DNA from: Jiangella muralis
GTDB lineage: Bacteria; Actinomycetota; Actinomycetes; Jiangellales; Jiangellaceae
DNA: 64,000 nt
Assembly: GCF_001270745.1 (NCBI RefSeq)
Contig: NZ_LFXL01000042.1
Span: forward strand, 1-64,000
Direction: 5' to 3'
A model generated the notes under the pieces. It ran no database searches. It saw only the letters and a program-made list of their open reading frames with translations, and had not been told where the DNA came from. The position numbers were made by a program, and so were the translations under genes. How positions within the stretch are numbered: position 1 is the stretch's first letter; each line of letters starts with the position of its first letter. Positions 42,151-51,245 of this stretch are shown here, in pieces.

Positions 42151-42880
42151 GCGTGACGCCGGCCAGTGAGCGCGCCTCGCGAGACAGGTGCGCCTGGTCG
42201 GCGTACCCGGCCGCGTAGGCGGCGTCCGCGGCCGGCGTGCCGGACCGGCCCAGCTCGAGTGCGCGGTTCAACCGCAGGATGCGCGCGAGCGTCTTCGGCC
42301 CGTACCCGAACGCGTCGAGGCTGCGCCGGTGCAGCTGACGGGCGCTCAGGCCGACCTCGCGGGCGACGGCGCCGACGGTGGCGCCCTGCCCCAGCCGCCA
42401 CGCCACCCGTTCGACGACGGGATCGGCCGGCGGCGCCCCGTCCAGCCGGTGCGCGGCGACGGCCTCCAGCAGCGCGCCGGGGTCGGCGGTCGTGGTCGCC
42501 GCTCCGGCGAACCCGACCAACCCGTCCGACGCTGCTCTCTCCGCTGTTTCGACCGCTTCGGCCAGTCGGTCGGCCAGCCGGCGCACCTCGGCGCCGGGCC
42601 ATAGCGCGTCGAGAGGCACCCGCTGGTCGCGCAGTTCGTGAGCCGGCAGTCCGAGCACCCGCGGCCCGACCCCGGAGCCGAGCCGCAGCCCGACGAACGG
42701 CGTGCCCGCCCGCCACGACGCGAGGTGCGCGACGGTGTCGGGCCCGGCCACCATCAGCCGGCCGCCGGACCACAGCAGGTCGAGGCAGCCGTCGGGCAGC
42801 ACCCGGTGCGCCTGGTCCGCCGTGACCGTCGACGACCAGACCACCGCGTGCGCGATGGTGGACGGACGCTCGCGGTACAT
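42131..42880 (-). CDS. AraC-family regulator (DUF6597-type N-terminus)
   Basis: This 249-residue regulator begins MYRERPSTIAHAVVWSSTVTA and has the DGCLDLLWSGGRLMVAGPDT strand cluster typical of DUF6597 effector domains. The C-terminal AraC DNA-binding domain shows VGAVAREVGLSARQLHRRSLDAFGYGPKTLARILRLNRALEL and the second HTH ADAAYAAGYADQAHLSREARSLAG. It is 20 bp overlapped by the VOC gene at its end. Targets are unknown; the VOC gene is a candidate. Confidence 0.88.
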   Translation of the reverse strand: MYRERPSTIAHAVVWSSTVTADQAHRVLPDGCLDLLWSGGRLMVAGPDTVAHLASWRAGTPFVGLRLGSGVGPRVLGLPAHELRDQRVPLDALWPGAEVRRLADRLAEAVETAERAASDGLVGFAGAATTTADPGALLEAVAAHRLDGAPPADPVVERVAWRLGQGATVGAVAREVGLSARQLHRRSLDAFGYGPKTLARILRLNRALELGRSGTPAADAAYAAGYADQAHLSREARSLAGVTLTTLVA

Positions 42881-42961
42881 ACCCTCACTGTGCCACTCGG
42901 CGCCGACAGCCCTGCGCCTCGCCGTTCGGCCGGCGCCTCGCCATCGGGCGGGCACTCGCCG

Positions 42962-43798
42962 TCAGGCGAAGGCGGCGCGGTACTCGCGCGGCGTCATCGC
43001 CTTGAGCTCGCGGAAGCGCCGGTTGAAGTTCGAGAGGTTGCCGAACCCGCAGGACGCGGCGATGTCGGCGACGGCGCGGTCGCTCTCGGACAGCAGCCGG
43101 CACGCGGCGCCGACGCGCAGCTCGGTCAGGTAGGCGGTGAACGTGCGGCCGGTCGCGCGGCGGAAGAACCGGCTGAACGCGGCCGGCGACAGGTGCGCGA
43201 CGGCGGCGACGTCGTCGAGGGCGATCGGCTCGCCGTACCGCTCATGCAGATACCCGAAGACGACGTCCATCCGGTGCCGGCTGTCGGGCCGGTCCGGAGA
43301 GCGGTAGCCGGCGCTGGCCAGCGGACGTCCGGGCGCGCCGTCGGCCAGCCGGACCAGAACGTCCAGCAGGCCGAGCGTGCCGCCGGCACCGGGCTGCTCC
43401 GTCAGCGCGACGATCCGCCGCACGAGGTCGTCCGGCGCCGGTAGTTCCAGGCCCCGCCCGGCCGCGTCCAGCAGCCCGCCCACCGCCGCGAACTCCGGCA
43501 CGTCGAACAGCCCGGGGCCGAGGAAGTCGGCCCGGAAGTGGATGACGACCGCCTCGTTGTCGCCCGGCGCCGCCGACACGAACGCGTGCGGCACGCCCGC
43601 CCCGAGCAGCGTCAGCTGGCCCGGGTCGTACGGCTCGATCCCGTCGCCCGCGTACCGGGTGCCGGTGCCCGCCGTGATCAGCGTCAGCTCGATCTCCGGG
43701 TGGAAATGCCAGCTGAACGCGAACTCGGCGCTGCGATACAGGTAGCGCTTCCAGGACAGGCCGCCCGTGGTGCCGATGTGTTCGAGGGCCGGGCGCAT
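42962..43798 (-). CDS. AraC-family regulator with cupin sensor domain
   Basis: This 278-residue regulator has an N-terminal cupin segment (AFSWHFHPEIELTLITAGTGTRYAGD) that binds a small ligand, perhaps a sugar. The AraC domain follows (IALDDVAAVAHLSPAAFSRFFRRATGRTFTAYLTELRVGAACRLLSES and VADIAASCGFGNLSNFNRRFRELKAMTPREYR). ATG 43798 is preferred over the 44-residue longer frame. It is divergent from the PhyH oxygenase gene, with 161 bp between starts, and is its likely regulator. Confidence 0.92.
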   Translation of the reverse strand: MRPALEHIGTTGGLSWKRYLYRSAEFAFSWHFHPEIELTLITAGTGTRYAGDGIEPYDPGQLTLLGAGVPHAFVSAAPGDNEAVVIHFRADFLGPGLFDVPEFAAVGGLLDAAGRGLELPAPDDLVRRIVALTEQPGAGGTLGLLDVLVRLADGAPGRPLASAGYRSPDRPDSRHRMDVVFGYLHERYGEPIALDDVAAVAHLSPAAFSRFFRRATGRTFTAYLTELRVGAACRLLSESDRAVADIAASCGFGNLSNFNRRFRELKAMTPREYRAAFA

Positions 43799-43959
43799 GC
43801 CTCGACGATACGGTGCGCGCGCCATTTGCCCGCTGTGCGGCCCGAAACGGCCGCGAGAGTATCGGAAACCGTCATCGTCGGCGTGGTGCTGCGAGGCGGA
43901 GGCCCAGGAGCATTGACCTAGGCGCCACACCCGAGACCCTTTCCTTCCTGGAGGACCCG

Positions 43960-44772
43960 ATGACCACGTCGACCGCTCTCGACACGCCCTACGACCTCGC
44001 GGCGGACCAGATCGCCGCGTTCGATCGCGACGGCTTCGTCCGCCTGTCCGGCGTGCTCGACCCGGACGTCGTCCGGCACTACGAGCCGGAGATCACCGAG
44101 AAGGTGATCGAGCTGAACACCATGCATCTGCCGATGGAGGAGCGCTCGACGTACAACAAGGCGTTCCTGCAGGTCGGGAACCTGTGGCAGCACAGCGAGC
44201 TGGTGAAGGAGCTGGTGTTCTCGCAGCGGCTGGCCAAGATCGCCGCCGACCTCCTCGGCGTCGAGGGCGTGCGGCTCTACCACGACCAGGCGCTGTACAA
44301 GGAGCCCGCCGGCGGCATCACCCCCTGGCACGCCGACCAGTACTACTGGCCGTTCTCGAGCGACCGGAGCTGCACGATCTGGCTGCCGCTGCAGGAGACG
44401 CCGCTGGAGATGGGGCCGCTGTCGTTCGCCGCAGGCAGCCACCGGTTCGAGTTCGGCCGCGACCTGCCCATCAGCGACGAGTCCGAGACGGCGCTGCAGG
44501 CGGCGCTCGCCGAGCAGAACCTGCCCGTCGTCACCGAGCCGTTCGCCCTCGGCGACGCCAGCTACCACCTCGGCTGGACCTTCCACCACGCCGGCCCCAA
44601 CGTCGGCGTCGACCCTCGCCGCGTCATGACCGTCATCTACATCGACGCGGACATGGTGGTGGCCGAGCCGGTCAACGACCACCAGGTCGGCGACCTCGCG
44701 GCCTCCCTCCCGGGGATCAAGCCGGGCGAGCTGGCGGCCAGCCCGAACAACCCGGTGCTCTACCGGCGCTGA
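43960..44772 (+). CDS. Phytanoyl-CoA dioxygenase (PhyH) family oxygenase
   Basis: This 270-residue Fe(II)/2-oxoglutarate oxygenase has metal ligands in WHADQYYW (His124, Asp126) and the distal His in FHHAGPN (His209), with Arg221 (DPRRVMTVIY) as the 2-oxoglutarate anchor. The family hydroxylates fatty acyl-CoAs, ectoine or natural products; the substrate cannot be told. GGAGG lies 6-10 nt before ATG 43960. It is opposite the cupin-AraC regulator, whose ligand may be the substrate. Confidence 0.9.
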   Translation: MTTSTALDTPYDLAADQIAAFDRDGFVRLSGVLDPDVVRHYEPEITEKVIELNTMHLPMEERSTYNKAFLQVGNLWQHSELVKELVFSQRLAKIAADLLGVEGVRLYHDQALYKEPAGGITPWHADQYYWPFSSDRSCTIWLPLQETPLEMGPLSFAAGSHRFEFGRDLPISDESETALQAALAEQNLPVVTEPFALGDASYHLGWTFHHAGPNVGVDPRRVMTVIYIDADMVVAEPVNDHQVGDLAASLPGIKPGELAASPNNPVLYRR

Positions 44773-45190
44773 GGACTCGCCGGTCGGTAGCGGTTCAGGT
44801 GGGCGTGCTCGCCCGGTCTTGCCGAGGTGGCGGGCCGGCGGGCGCGCCCACACGCACGTCCGGCCCGCTGATCGTCGTGGTCGTGGTCGTGGTCGCGGTC
44901 GTTGCCCTGGGCCGTCACGCCGTCGCGGCAGTGCGGCTGTAGGTGGTCACGGCGATGCGCCACCCGGTCGCCCGGCTGGAGCGCGGACGCACGGACACCA
45001 TCGGGCGAGTGCAGCTGTGCGCCACGCGACCGTCGGTGTGCGGCTCCCGTTGGGCGGTCGGGTAACCCGTGCGGATAGCGTGACCAGCCGCGGATCGGCG
45101 CGACGAAGGGCCGGACCGACCTCGGTGGTGACGTCCGTCAACACGGCACCGCGCCGCTGTGCTGGCGATCGGGATCGCGGCGGCGCGGAC
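44773..45190. other. 418-bp non-coding region with GTGGTC-type simple repeat
   Basis: No credible gene is found. A short tandem run of GTGGTC-like units lies at about 44875-44905. Short reading frames here (for example the His/Asp-rich one on the reverse strand) come from that repeat. No tRNA-like or terminator structure is apparent. Confidence 0.45.
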
Positions 45191-46030
45191 TCAGGACATC
45201 AGCGTGTTCAACACTCCGTAGGCGAGCCCTCCCTCCAACGCGGTGTACGTGCCGTCCTCGAACAGTTCGCGCGCCGCCCGCTGGGCCACGGCATAGGCAG
45301 CCGCGGCGACGGACGAGCCGAGGCTGATGCGGGCGGCTCCGGCGGCGGCCAACTCGCGCACCGGCGGAGCCGTCGGGCCGGCGAGGATGTTGACCGGCCC
45401 GTCGATCTCGGCGGCCAGGCGAGTGACGGTGGGCACGTCGACAACACCGGGGACGAAGACGCCGGAGGCGCCGGCCGCGAGGTAGGCCCGCGCTCGGGCC
45501 ACGGTGTCGGCGAGGCGGGTGTCGGGGTCGCCGACGCCACGGAGGTAGGTGTCGATCCGGGCGTTGAGGTAGAACGGCACGCCCGCGGCGGCGGCGGCGG
45601 AGCGGGCCGCGGCCAGGCGCTCGGCCTGCTCGACGGGGTCGCGCAGCGCGCTGGGATCGTGGGGGTGGACGTCCTCGAGGTTGGCCCCGACGGCGCCCGC
45701 CGCGAGCACGCCCTCGATGGTGACGGCGACCTCGGCGGGCGTGGCGCCGAACCCGCTCTCGACGTCGGCGGTGACGGGGACGCCGACCGCCGCCACGACG
45801 CGGCGGGTGAGGGCCAGCACGCTGTCGCGGTCGATGCGGTCGCCGTCGGCCGTGCCGAGCGCCCACGCCACCCCGGCGCTGGTAGTGGCCACCGCCGCGG
45901 CGCCGGCGGCCTCGACCAGCCGGGCGCTCAGCGGATCCCAGGCGTTCGGCAGCAGCAGCGGAGACCCGGGCCGATGCAGCGCGCCGAACCGCTCGGCGGT
46001 GTCGCGAAGAGTCGTCATGAATGAAGTCAA
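45191..46030 (-). CDS. Isocitrate lyase/PEP mutase-family protein
   Basis: This 279-residue TIM-barrel enzyme has the features PGSPLLLPNAWDPLSARLVEAAGAAAVATTSAGVAWALG and VPVTADVESGFG (metal-binding Asp/Glu), with GANLEDVHPHD. It lacks the KKCGH loop of isocitrate lyase, so it is more like oxaloacetate hydrolase/PEP-mutase relatives that cleave or form C-C or P-C bonds. ATG 46030 is used, but ATG 46018 is possible. It is isolated from clear partners. Confidence 0.87.
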   Translation of the reverse strand: MTSFMTTLRDTAERFGALHRPGSPLLLPNAWDPLSARLVEAAGAAAVATTSAGVAWALGTADGDRIDRDSVLALTRRVVAAVGVPVTADVESGFGATPAEVAVTIEGVLAAGAVGANLEDVHPHDPSALRDPVEQAERLAAARSAAAAAGVPFYLNARIDTYLRGVGDPDTRLADTVARARAYLAAGASGVFVPGVVDVPTVTRLAAEIDGPVNILAGPTAPPVRELAAAGAARISLGSSVAAAAYAVAQRAARELFEDGTYTALEGGLAYGVLNTLMS

Positions 46031-46190
46031 TCAGCCGGGTCCGACAAGGTCCGGCGGCTTTCCGCCGACGCTGCCGCCGCCCCGCCCGGGCGCAGCCAGG
46101 GCCAGCCGCGGCACCGGGGACGACGGCTCCTGGGCACCCGATCTTGGGCACCGCCGTCGTGGCGGTGCGGCCGACCGATAGCGTGGCGGG

Positions 46191-47423
46191 GTGACCGAGC
46201 AGCCATTCGTCATCGTCGGCGGCGGACTCGCCGGAGCCAAGGGCGCCGAGGCGCTCCGCGACCAGGGGTACGACGGCCCGCTGGTGCTCATCGGCGACGA
46301 GCCCGACCGCCCGTACGAGCGTCCGCCGCTGTCCAAGGGCTACCTCCTCGGCAACGACGAACGCGACAGTGCGTTCGTCCACGACGCCGGCTGGTACGCC
46401 GACCACGACGTCGATCTGCGGCTGGGCACGACGGTGGTCGAGATCGACCCCCGCACGCGCACCGTCGTCCAGGACGACGGCGGCACCGTCCGCTACGCGA
46501 AGCTGCTACTGGCCACCGGCTCCAGCCCGCGCCGTCTGAGCATCCCCGGCGCCGACGCCGCGGGCGTGCACTACCTGCGCCGGCTGCCCGACTCCGACGC
46601 GATCAAGACGACCCTCGCGTCGGTGCGCCGGCTGCTGGTCGTGGGCGGCGGCTGGATCGGCCTCGAGGTCACCTCGGCCGCACGCGCCGCGGGCGTCGAG
46701 GTCACCATCGTCGAGGCGCAGGAACTGCCGCTGCTCGGCCCGCTCGGCCCGGAGCTGGCCCGCGTCTTCGCCGACCTCCACGTCGAGCACGGCGTCACGC
46801 TGCGCACGGGCGTCGGCATCGAGCGGTTCACCGTCGACGGCGAGCGCGTGAGCGGCGCGGTTCTCGCCGACGGCAGCCGCATCGAGGCCGACGCGGTCGT
46901 CGTCGGGGTGGGTGCGGCGCCGAACCTGCAGCTGGCCGCGGCGGCCGGGCTGCGCGTGCACTCGGGCGTCGTCACCGACGCGAGGCTGCAGAGCAGCGAT
47001 CCCGACATCGTCGTGGCCGGCGACATCGCCGAGGCCGATCACCCGCTGCTGGGGCCGGGCATCCGGGTCGAGCACTGGGCCAACGCGCTCAACCAGCCGG
47101 CGGTGGCGGCGTCGACGATGCTCGGCGGCGACGCCGTCTACGACGAGCTGCCGTACTTCTACACCGACCAGTACGACCTCGGCATGGAGTTCCACGGCCT
47201 GGTCACGCCGGACAACTACGACGAGGTCGGGTACCGCGGCGACGTCGCGGCGCGCGAGTTCATCGCGTTCTGGCTGCGCGAGGGCCGGGTCGTCGCCGGC
47301 ATGAACGTCAACGTCTGGGACGTCGACGGGCCGATCAAGGCGCTGATCCGCTCCGGTGCGCAGGTCGACGTCGCGCGGCTCACCGACACCGCGGTGCCGC
47401 TCGAGGAGATCGCGGGAGGCTGA
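46191..47423 (+). CDS. Ferredoxin-reductase-type NAD(P)H/FAD oxidoreductase
   Basis: This 410-residue flavoprotein is of the rubredoxin/ferredoxin reductase group. It has an FAD motif FVIVGGGLAGAKGAEALRD, PYERPPLSKGYLLG, ATGSSPRRLSIPGAD, an NAD(P) motif LLVVGGGWIGLEVTSAARAAG and DIVVAGDIAEADHPLLG, all typical of redox partners for P450 or dioxygenases. The C-terminal reductase domain is complete. Start GTG 46191. It is followed 8 bp later by a DDN protein gene. Confidence 0.92.
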   Translation: MTEQPFVIVGGGLAGAKGAEALRDQGYDGPLVLIGDEPDRPYERPPLSKGYLLGNDERDSAFVHDAGWYADHDVDLRLGTTVVEIDPRTRTVVQDDGGTVRYAKLLLATGSSPRRLSIPGADAAGVHYLRRLPDSDAIKTTLASVRRLLVVGGGWIGLEVTSAARAAGVEVTIVEAQELPLLGPLGPELARVFADLHVEHGVTLRTGVGIERFTVDGERVSGAVLADGSRIEADAVVVGVGAAPNLQLAAAAGLRVHSGVVTDARLQSSDPDIVVAGDIAEADHPLLGPGIRVEHWANALNQPAVAASTMLGGDAVYDELPYFYTDQYDLGMEFHGLVTPDNYDEVGYRGDVAAREFIAFWLREGRVVAGMNVNVWDVDGPIKALIRSGAQVDVARLTDTAVPLEEIAGG

Positions 47424-47431
47424 GCGCGGTC

Positions 47432-47857
47432 GTGCGCGACGCCACCGCCCGCCGGCTGTCCCGCCTGCACATCGCGCTCTATCGGGCGACGCGCGGGGTG
47501 CTGGGGCGGCGGCTCGTACGCAACGACATGCTGCTGCTCACCACCACGGGCTCGCGGACCGGACGCCGGCACACCGTGCCGCTGCTCTGCCTGCGCGACG
47601 ACGAGCACCTGGTGGTCATCGCGTCGTGGGGCGGCCGGCCGCGGCATCCGCAGTGGTACACGAACCTCGTCGCGCACCCGGACGTCACCGTGCAGGTGCG
47701 CGGCCGCCGCTGGCCGGCCCGGGCCCGGACGGCGTCGCCGGAGGAGCGGGCGGTCTGGTGGCCGCGCGTCCTGGCCACATACAAGGGCTACCGCCTCTAC
47801 GAGTCCAACACCGACCGCGTCATCCCCGTCGTGTTCCTGGAGCCGCCCGCGCCGTGA
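47432..47857 (+). CDS. DDN-family (F420-type) nitroreductase-like protein
   Basis: This 141-residue protein has LLLTTTGSRTGRRHTVPLLCLRDDEHLVVIASWGGRPRHPQWYTNLVAHPDVTVQV, characteristic of the deazaflavin(F420)-dependent DDN family (DUF385). These reduce nitroimidazoles or quinones, with the physiological substrate usually unknown. Start GTG 47432, 8 bp after the reductase. Its end overlaps the MFS gene by 61 bp on the opposite strand, the longest overlap in the window. Confidence 0.9.
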   Translation: MRDATARRLSRLHIALYRATRGVLGRRLVRNDMLLLTTTGSRTGRRHTVPLLCLRDDEHLVVIASWGGRPRHPQWYTNLVAHPDVTVQVRGRRWPARARTASPEERAVWWPRVLATYKGYRLYESNTDRVIPVVFLEPPAP

Positions 47858-49230
47858 CGGCTGAGTAGGGTCAGTGCGAACAGACCGGCCACCGCCAGCA
47901 GAGCCGCGGCGGCGCCGTACCCGATGACGGGGTCGACCAGCGCTCCGCCGGTCGCCGTGGCCGCCGCCAGCGCGCCGAGCGTCGCCAGGCCGGCCGCCGC
48001 CCCGATCTCCTGTGCGGTGTTGATCAAGCCGGACGCCCGACCCTGCTGCTCCGCCGGCACGGTCGTGGCCAGCGCGAACGTCGGCGCGTACGACAGCCCG
48101 CTGCCGATGGCCAGCAGCGCCAGCCCGGGGAACACGCCGGTCCAGTAGTCGTCCGCCACGCTCGCGGTCGCCGCCAGCAGTGCGGTCCCGGCAACCCCGA
48201 GTGCCGCGCCGGCGACGAGCAGCCACGGCGCGCCGAACCGCTCGATCAGCGCCCCGGCCCGCGGTGAGACCAGCAGGACGATCACGGTGATCGGCGCGAA
48301 TCCGAGCCCGGTTTGCAGCGGCCCGTAGCCCATCGACGTCTGCATCACCAGCGTCGCGACGTACAGCGTGGCGCCCAACGCGCCGGCGCTGAGCAGCAGC
48401 GACGCATTGGCCACCAGCACCGGCCGGGTGCGCAGCAGGAACCCGGGAACGACGGGGTCAGAGTGGCGTCGTTCGGTGCGGACCAACGCGACGGTGACGG
48501 CGGCGAGCCCGACCGCGACAGCGGTGAGCCCGGCCGCGGGCAGGTCGAAGGGGTCGGCGAGCAGCAGGCTCACACCGGCGAGCAGCGCCGTCAGCAGCGC
48601 CGCCCCGGCGACGTCGAGGCGGCCGCCCCGGACCCCGTCCGGCGCCGCAGCCGTCGTGCCCGCGGCCGCCGGCACCACCCGCAGCAGCAGGGCGATCGCC
48701 ACGACCCCGATCGGCAGGTTGACCAGGAAGATCCCGCGCCAGCCGACCGTCTCGGTGAGCACGCCGCCGAGCAGTTGTCCGGCGACCGCACCGGCCGAGG
48801 CGACTGCCGCCCAGATGCCGAGCGCCCAGTTGCGCTCGCGGTCGTCGCGGTAGCTGCCGACCAGCAGGGCCAGCGCATTCGGCGACACCAGCGCGGCGCC
48901 CACGCCCTGCGCGGCCCGGGCGGCGAACAGCTGCCAGCCGGTCTCAGCCAGCGCGCAGCCCAGCGACGCGGCCATGAACAGGGCCAGCCCGAGGACCAGC
49001 AGCGGGCGCCGTCCGTACAGGTCGCCGAGCCGGCCGGCCAGGATCAGCAGGCTGCCGAACGTCACGGTGTACGCGACGCCGGTCAGCTGCAGGGACCTCG
49101 GGGCGATGCCGAGGTCGGCCTGGATGGCCGGGACCGCGACGTTGACGATCACGACGTCGATGATCAGCACGAACTGCGCCGCACAGAGCACGGCGAGGAG
49201 GGTGGCGTTCCGCCTCGTTTCCGAATTCAT
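47797..49230 (-). CDS. MFS drug/proton antiporter, DHA2-like
   Basis: This 477-residue membrane transporter has about 14 hydrophobic helices, motif A in GRLGDLYGRRPLLV, and the DHA2-type N-terminus LIIDVVIVNVAVPAIQADLG with the motif D1-like region. Such pumps export drugs or dyes. Its start codon sits inside a TetR operator, so the divergent TetR regulator should repress it. The last ~20 residues are read through the overlap with the DDN gene and look less conserved. Confidence 0.92.
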   Translation of the reverse strand: MNSETRRNATLLAVLCAAQFVLIIDVVIVNVAVPAIQADLGIAPRSLQLTGVAYTVTFGSLLILAGRLGDLYGRRPLLVLGLALFMAASLGCALAETGWQLFAARAAQGVGAALVSPNALALLVGSYRDDRERNWALGIWAAVASAGAVAGQLLGGVLTETVGWRGIFLVNLPIGVVAIALLLRVVPAAAGTTAAAPDGVRGGRLDVAGAALLTALLAGVSLLLADPFDLPAAGLTAVAVGLAAVTVALVRTERRHSDPVVPGFLLRTRPVLVANASLLLSAGALGATLYVATLVMQTSMGYGPLQTGLGFAPITVIVLLVSPRAGALIERFGAPWLLVAGAALGVAGTALLAATASVADDYWTGVFPGLALLAIGSGLSYAPTFALATTVPAEQQGRASGLINTAQEIGAAAGLATLGALAAATATGGALVDPVIGYGAAAALLAVAGLFALTLLSRHGAGGSRNTTGMTRSVLDS

Positions 49231-49237
49231 ATTCGGA
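49220..49237. promoter_or_regulatory. TetR operator 1 for the MFS/TetR pair
   Basis: TCCGAAT (49220) and ATTCGGA (49231) are exact arms spaced by TCAT, with the MFS start codon inside the spacer. A related partial copy lies 30 bp downstream. Both start with CTCGTTTCCGAATT. Binding here would block MFS translation initiation and transcription. Confidence 0.7.
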
Positions 49238-49249
49238 TACTAGCTCGTT

Positions 49250-49267
49250 TCCGAATTGTGATTCAAT
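49250..49267. promoter_or_regulatory. TetR operator 2 (degenerate)
   Basis: TCCGAAT (49250) is followed by 4 nt and ATTCAAT, matching operator 1 on the left arm and partly on the right. It is 7 bp before the TetR start codon, suiting autorepression. Spacing of 30 bp between site centres fits two dimers on one DNA face. Confidence 0.55.
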
Positions 49268-49273
49268 AACGGT

Positions 49274-49852
49274 GTGGGCAGGCCGCGCAAAGTCACCGAC
49301 GAGCAGCTGATGGCCGCCTGCGGTCGCGCCATCGGGCAGTACGGTCCGCGGTTCACGCTCGCCCAGGTCGCGCAGGAAGCAGGCGTCGCCACGGCCACGG
49401 TCGCCGAGCGGTTCGGGTCCAAGCAGGCGCTGCTCGAGACGATGCTGACCGCGGAGAACGCCGGCCTGGCCGACCGGATGTGGGCGGCGGTGGCGGGCGC
49501 GGGTGGGCCGGTCGAGGCGCTACGGACGGCCGCACTGGTCGGCGCCGAGGACGTGTCCGCCGCCGCGACCGCCGTGAACCACCTGGCTCAGTTCGGTGCG
49601 GATCTGGCCGACCCGGTGCTGCGGGCCGGCTTCGCGGCCCAGCGCGACCTGGTGCAGGGTGTGCTCGCGGAGCTGGCGGCGGATGCCGTAGCCGCGGGCG
49701 AGCTGCCCGGCGCGCCGTCGGCCGAGGTGATCGCCCGGGTGCTGGCCGCGCTGGTGCACGGCGCGCAGGTCGACTGGGCGATGCGGCCGGACGGGTCGCT
49801 CATCGACCGGTTGGACGCCGATGTGAACGCGGTACTGGCCGGCTGGCGGTGA
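49274..49852 (+). CDS. TetR-family repressor
   Basis: This 192-residue regulator has the TetR HTH PRFTLAQVAQEAGVATATVAERFGSKQALLETML and an all-helical C-terminal ligand domain. Start GTG 49274. It is divergent from the MFS pump, with two operator copies between, so it most likely represses the pump until a transported compound binds. Confidence 0.93.
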   Translation: MGRPRKVTDEQLMAACGRAIGQYGPRFTLAQVAQEAGVATATVAERFGSKQALLETMLTAENAGLADRMWAAVAGAGGPVEALRTAALVGAEDVSAAATAVNHLAQFGADLADPVLRAGFAAQRDLVQGVLAELAADAVAAGELPGAPSAEVIARVLAALVHGAQVDWAMRPDGSLIDRLDADVNAVLAGWR

Positions 49853-49921
49853 GTTCGGGCCGCGCGGCTCCGTGCGGCGAGTGACCGGAGTTCGTCGGAC
49901 CCTCGTGGCAGGGTAGAACGC

Positions 49922-50698
49922 ATGGACCGCTCGTACGTGGTGACCGGCGGCGGCCGCGGCGTGGGCCGGGCCGTCGTGGAACGGCTGCTCGGCACTGGCG
50001 GCACGGTCGTGGCGCTCGATCTCGACCCGACGGCGCTCGGCTGGCTGCGCGACCACCCGGCCGGCACCCGGGCGCTGGCGGTCGCCGGCAGCGCGTCCGA
50101 CGACGGCGTCGCCTGGCACGCCGCCGACCTCGCCGAGTCGGCGGCGCCGCTGGCCGGCTGGGTGAACAACGCGGCGGTGTTCCGCGACGCGTCCGTGCAC
50201 ACGACGGACGCGGCCGAGACGTCGCGGCTCATCGCGCTCAACCTCGACCCCGTCGTCGTCGGCTGCACCACGGCGGTGCGCCGCTTCCTCGCGCACGGGC
50301 AGGGCGGCGCCATCGTCAACGTGTCGTCGCACCAGGCGCAGCGCGCGGTGCCCGGCTCGCTGCCGTACGCCACGGCGAAGGCGGCGGTCGAGGGCCTGAC
50401 CAGGGCGCTCGCGGTCGAGTACGGCGGGCGCGGCATCCGCGTCAACGCCGTCGCGCTGGGGTCCATCGCCACCGAGCGCTACGACGCCTTCCTCGCCGGG
50501 CTCTCGCCCGCGGCGGCCGCCGAGGTCGAGGCGCAGCTGCGTCAGCTGCACCCCGTGGGGCGGGTGGGGCGGACGGACGAGGTCGCCGCCGTCATCGCGC
50601 ACCTGCTCTCCGAGGACGCCTCGTTCGTGACCGGCGCCACCGTGCCGGTCGACGGCGGGCGCGCGGCCCTGGGCCTCGATCCGGAGGCCCCCGCGTAG
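49922..50698 (+). CDS. Short-chain dehydrogenase/reductase
   Basis: This 258-residue SDR has the cofactor motif TGGGRGVGRA (residues 8-17), the NNAAV element, and catalytic Tyr149 and Lys153 (YATAKAAVEG) with Ser at 135-136. Arg/Asp pattern after strand 2 (VALDLDPTAL) suggests NAD(H) preference. It catalyses oxidation or reduction of an unknown alcohol or ketone. It is monocistronic, 69 bp after the TetR gene. Confidence 0.93.
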   Translation: MDRSYVVTGGGRGVGRAVVERLLGTGGTVVALDLDPTALGWLRDHPAGTRALAVAGSASDDGVAWHAADLAESAAPLAGWVNNAAVFRDASVHTTDAAETSRLIALNLDPVVVGCTTAVRRFLAHGQGGAIVNVSSHQAQRAVPGSLPYATAKAAVEGLTRALAVEYGGRGIRVNAVALGSIATERYDAFLAGLSPAAAAEVEAQLRQLHPVGRVGRTDEVAAVIAHLLSEDASFVTGATVPVDGGRAALGLDPEAPA

Positions 50699-50701
50699 CC
50701 G

Positions 50702-51061
50702 CTACATGTCGGCGGGGTCCATCACCCGGCGCACCTCGACGAGGTCGAACGCGGCCTCCGGGATCTGCGCCGCGATCTCCGTCGCCCGCTCCACGCTCGC
50801 GCAGTCGACCAGGTAGTAGCCGGCCAGCACCTCCTTGGCCTCGGTGAACGGGCCGTCGGTGACCGCCGGCACGCCGTCGCGCACCCGCACCGTCCGCGCC
50901 GCCTCGACGGTGAGCCCGGACGACGCGACATACTCGCCGGACGCGACCAGCCGGTCGGTCAGTTCGCGGTGGGCGCGCATGAGGTCGTCGCCCACCTGGT
51001 CGCCGGCGTAGACGCGCTGCCAGGTCTCGTCGGTCCCGTAGATGAGCATCATGTACTTCAT
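50702..51061 (-). CDS. DGPF/YCII-domain protein
   Basis: This 119-residue protein starts MKYMMLIYGTDETW and has the signature TDGPFTEAKEVLAGYYLVDCASVERATEIAAQIPEA. The family is often co-encoded with ECF sigma factors and may be a ligand or redox sensor; function is unproven. The ECF42 locus in this window (21334) has a related, frameshifted copy, so this intact one could serve the sigma factor in trans (inference). It is convergent with the SDR gene. Confidence 0.9.
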   Translation of the reverse strand: MKYMMLIYGTDETWQRVYAGDQVGDDLMRAHRELTDRLVASGEYVASSGLTVEAARTVRVRDGVPAVTDGPFTEAKEVLAGYYLVDCASVERATEIAAQIPEAAFDLVEVRRVMDPADM

Positions 51062-51245
51062 GGGCGGCAGCCTACTGCGGCGATGGCGCTCATCGACTGG
51101 TTGACCTGCTGGTTCACCTGTCAGAGCCTCGCGTCAGCTTGCAGCGTCTTCCGGCTTCATATGCCCTGGATATGCCCTGTGGGGTGGCGGCAGTCACCCC
51201 CAGCCAGCCCTGGCAGCCAGCCGACCCTGTTTATGCTCACGCCCC
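51062..51245. other. Odd-composition stretch with tandem short repeat
   Basis: The 184-bp stretch is less GC-rich than its surroundings. It contains a tandem ATATGCCCTG-type pair near 51157-51180 and a 6-bp-arm hairpin (GGGGTG with CACCCC, 51181-51200). I see no gene. It may be the scar of an inserted element together with the following VOC gene. Confidence 0.35.

Noticed and set aside
44760-44963. His/Asp-rich 67-codon reverse frame
   Set aside because: The HDHDHD run comes from the GTGGTC simple repeat, and there is no ribosome-binding site.
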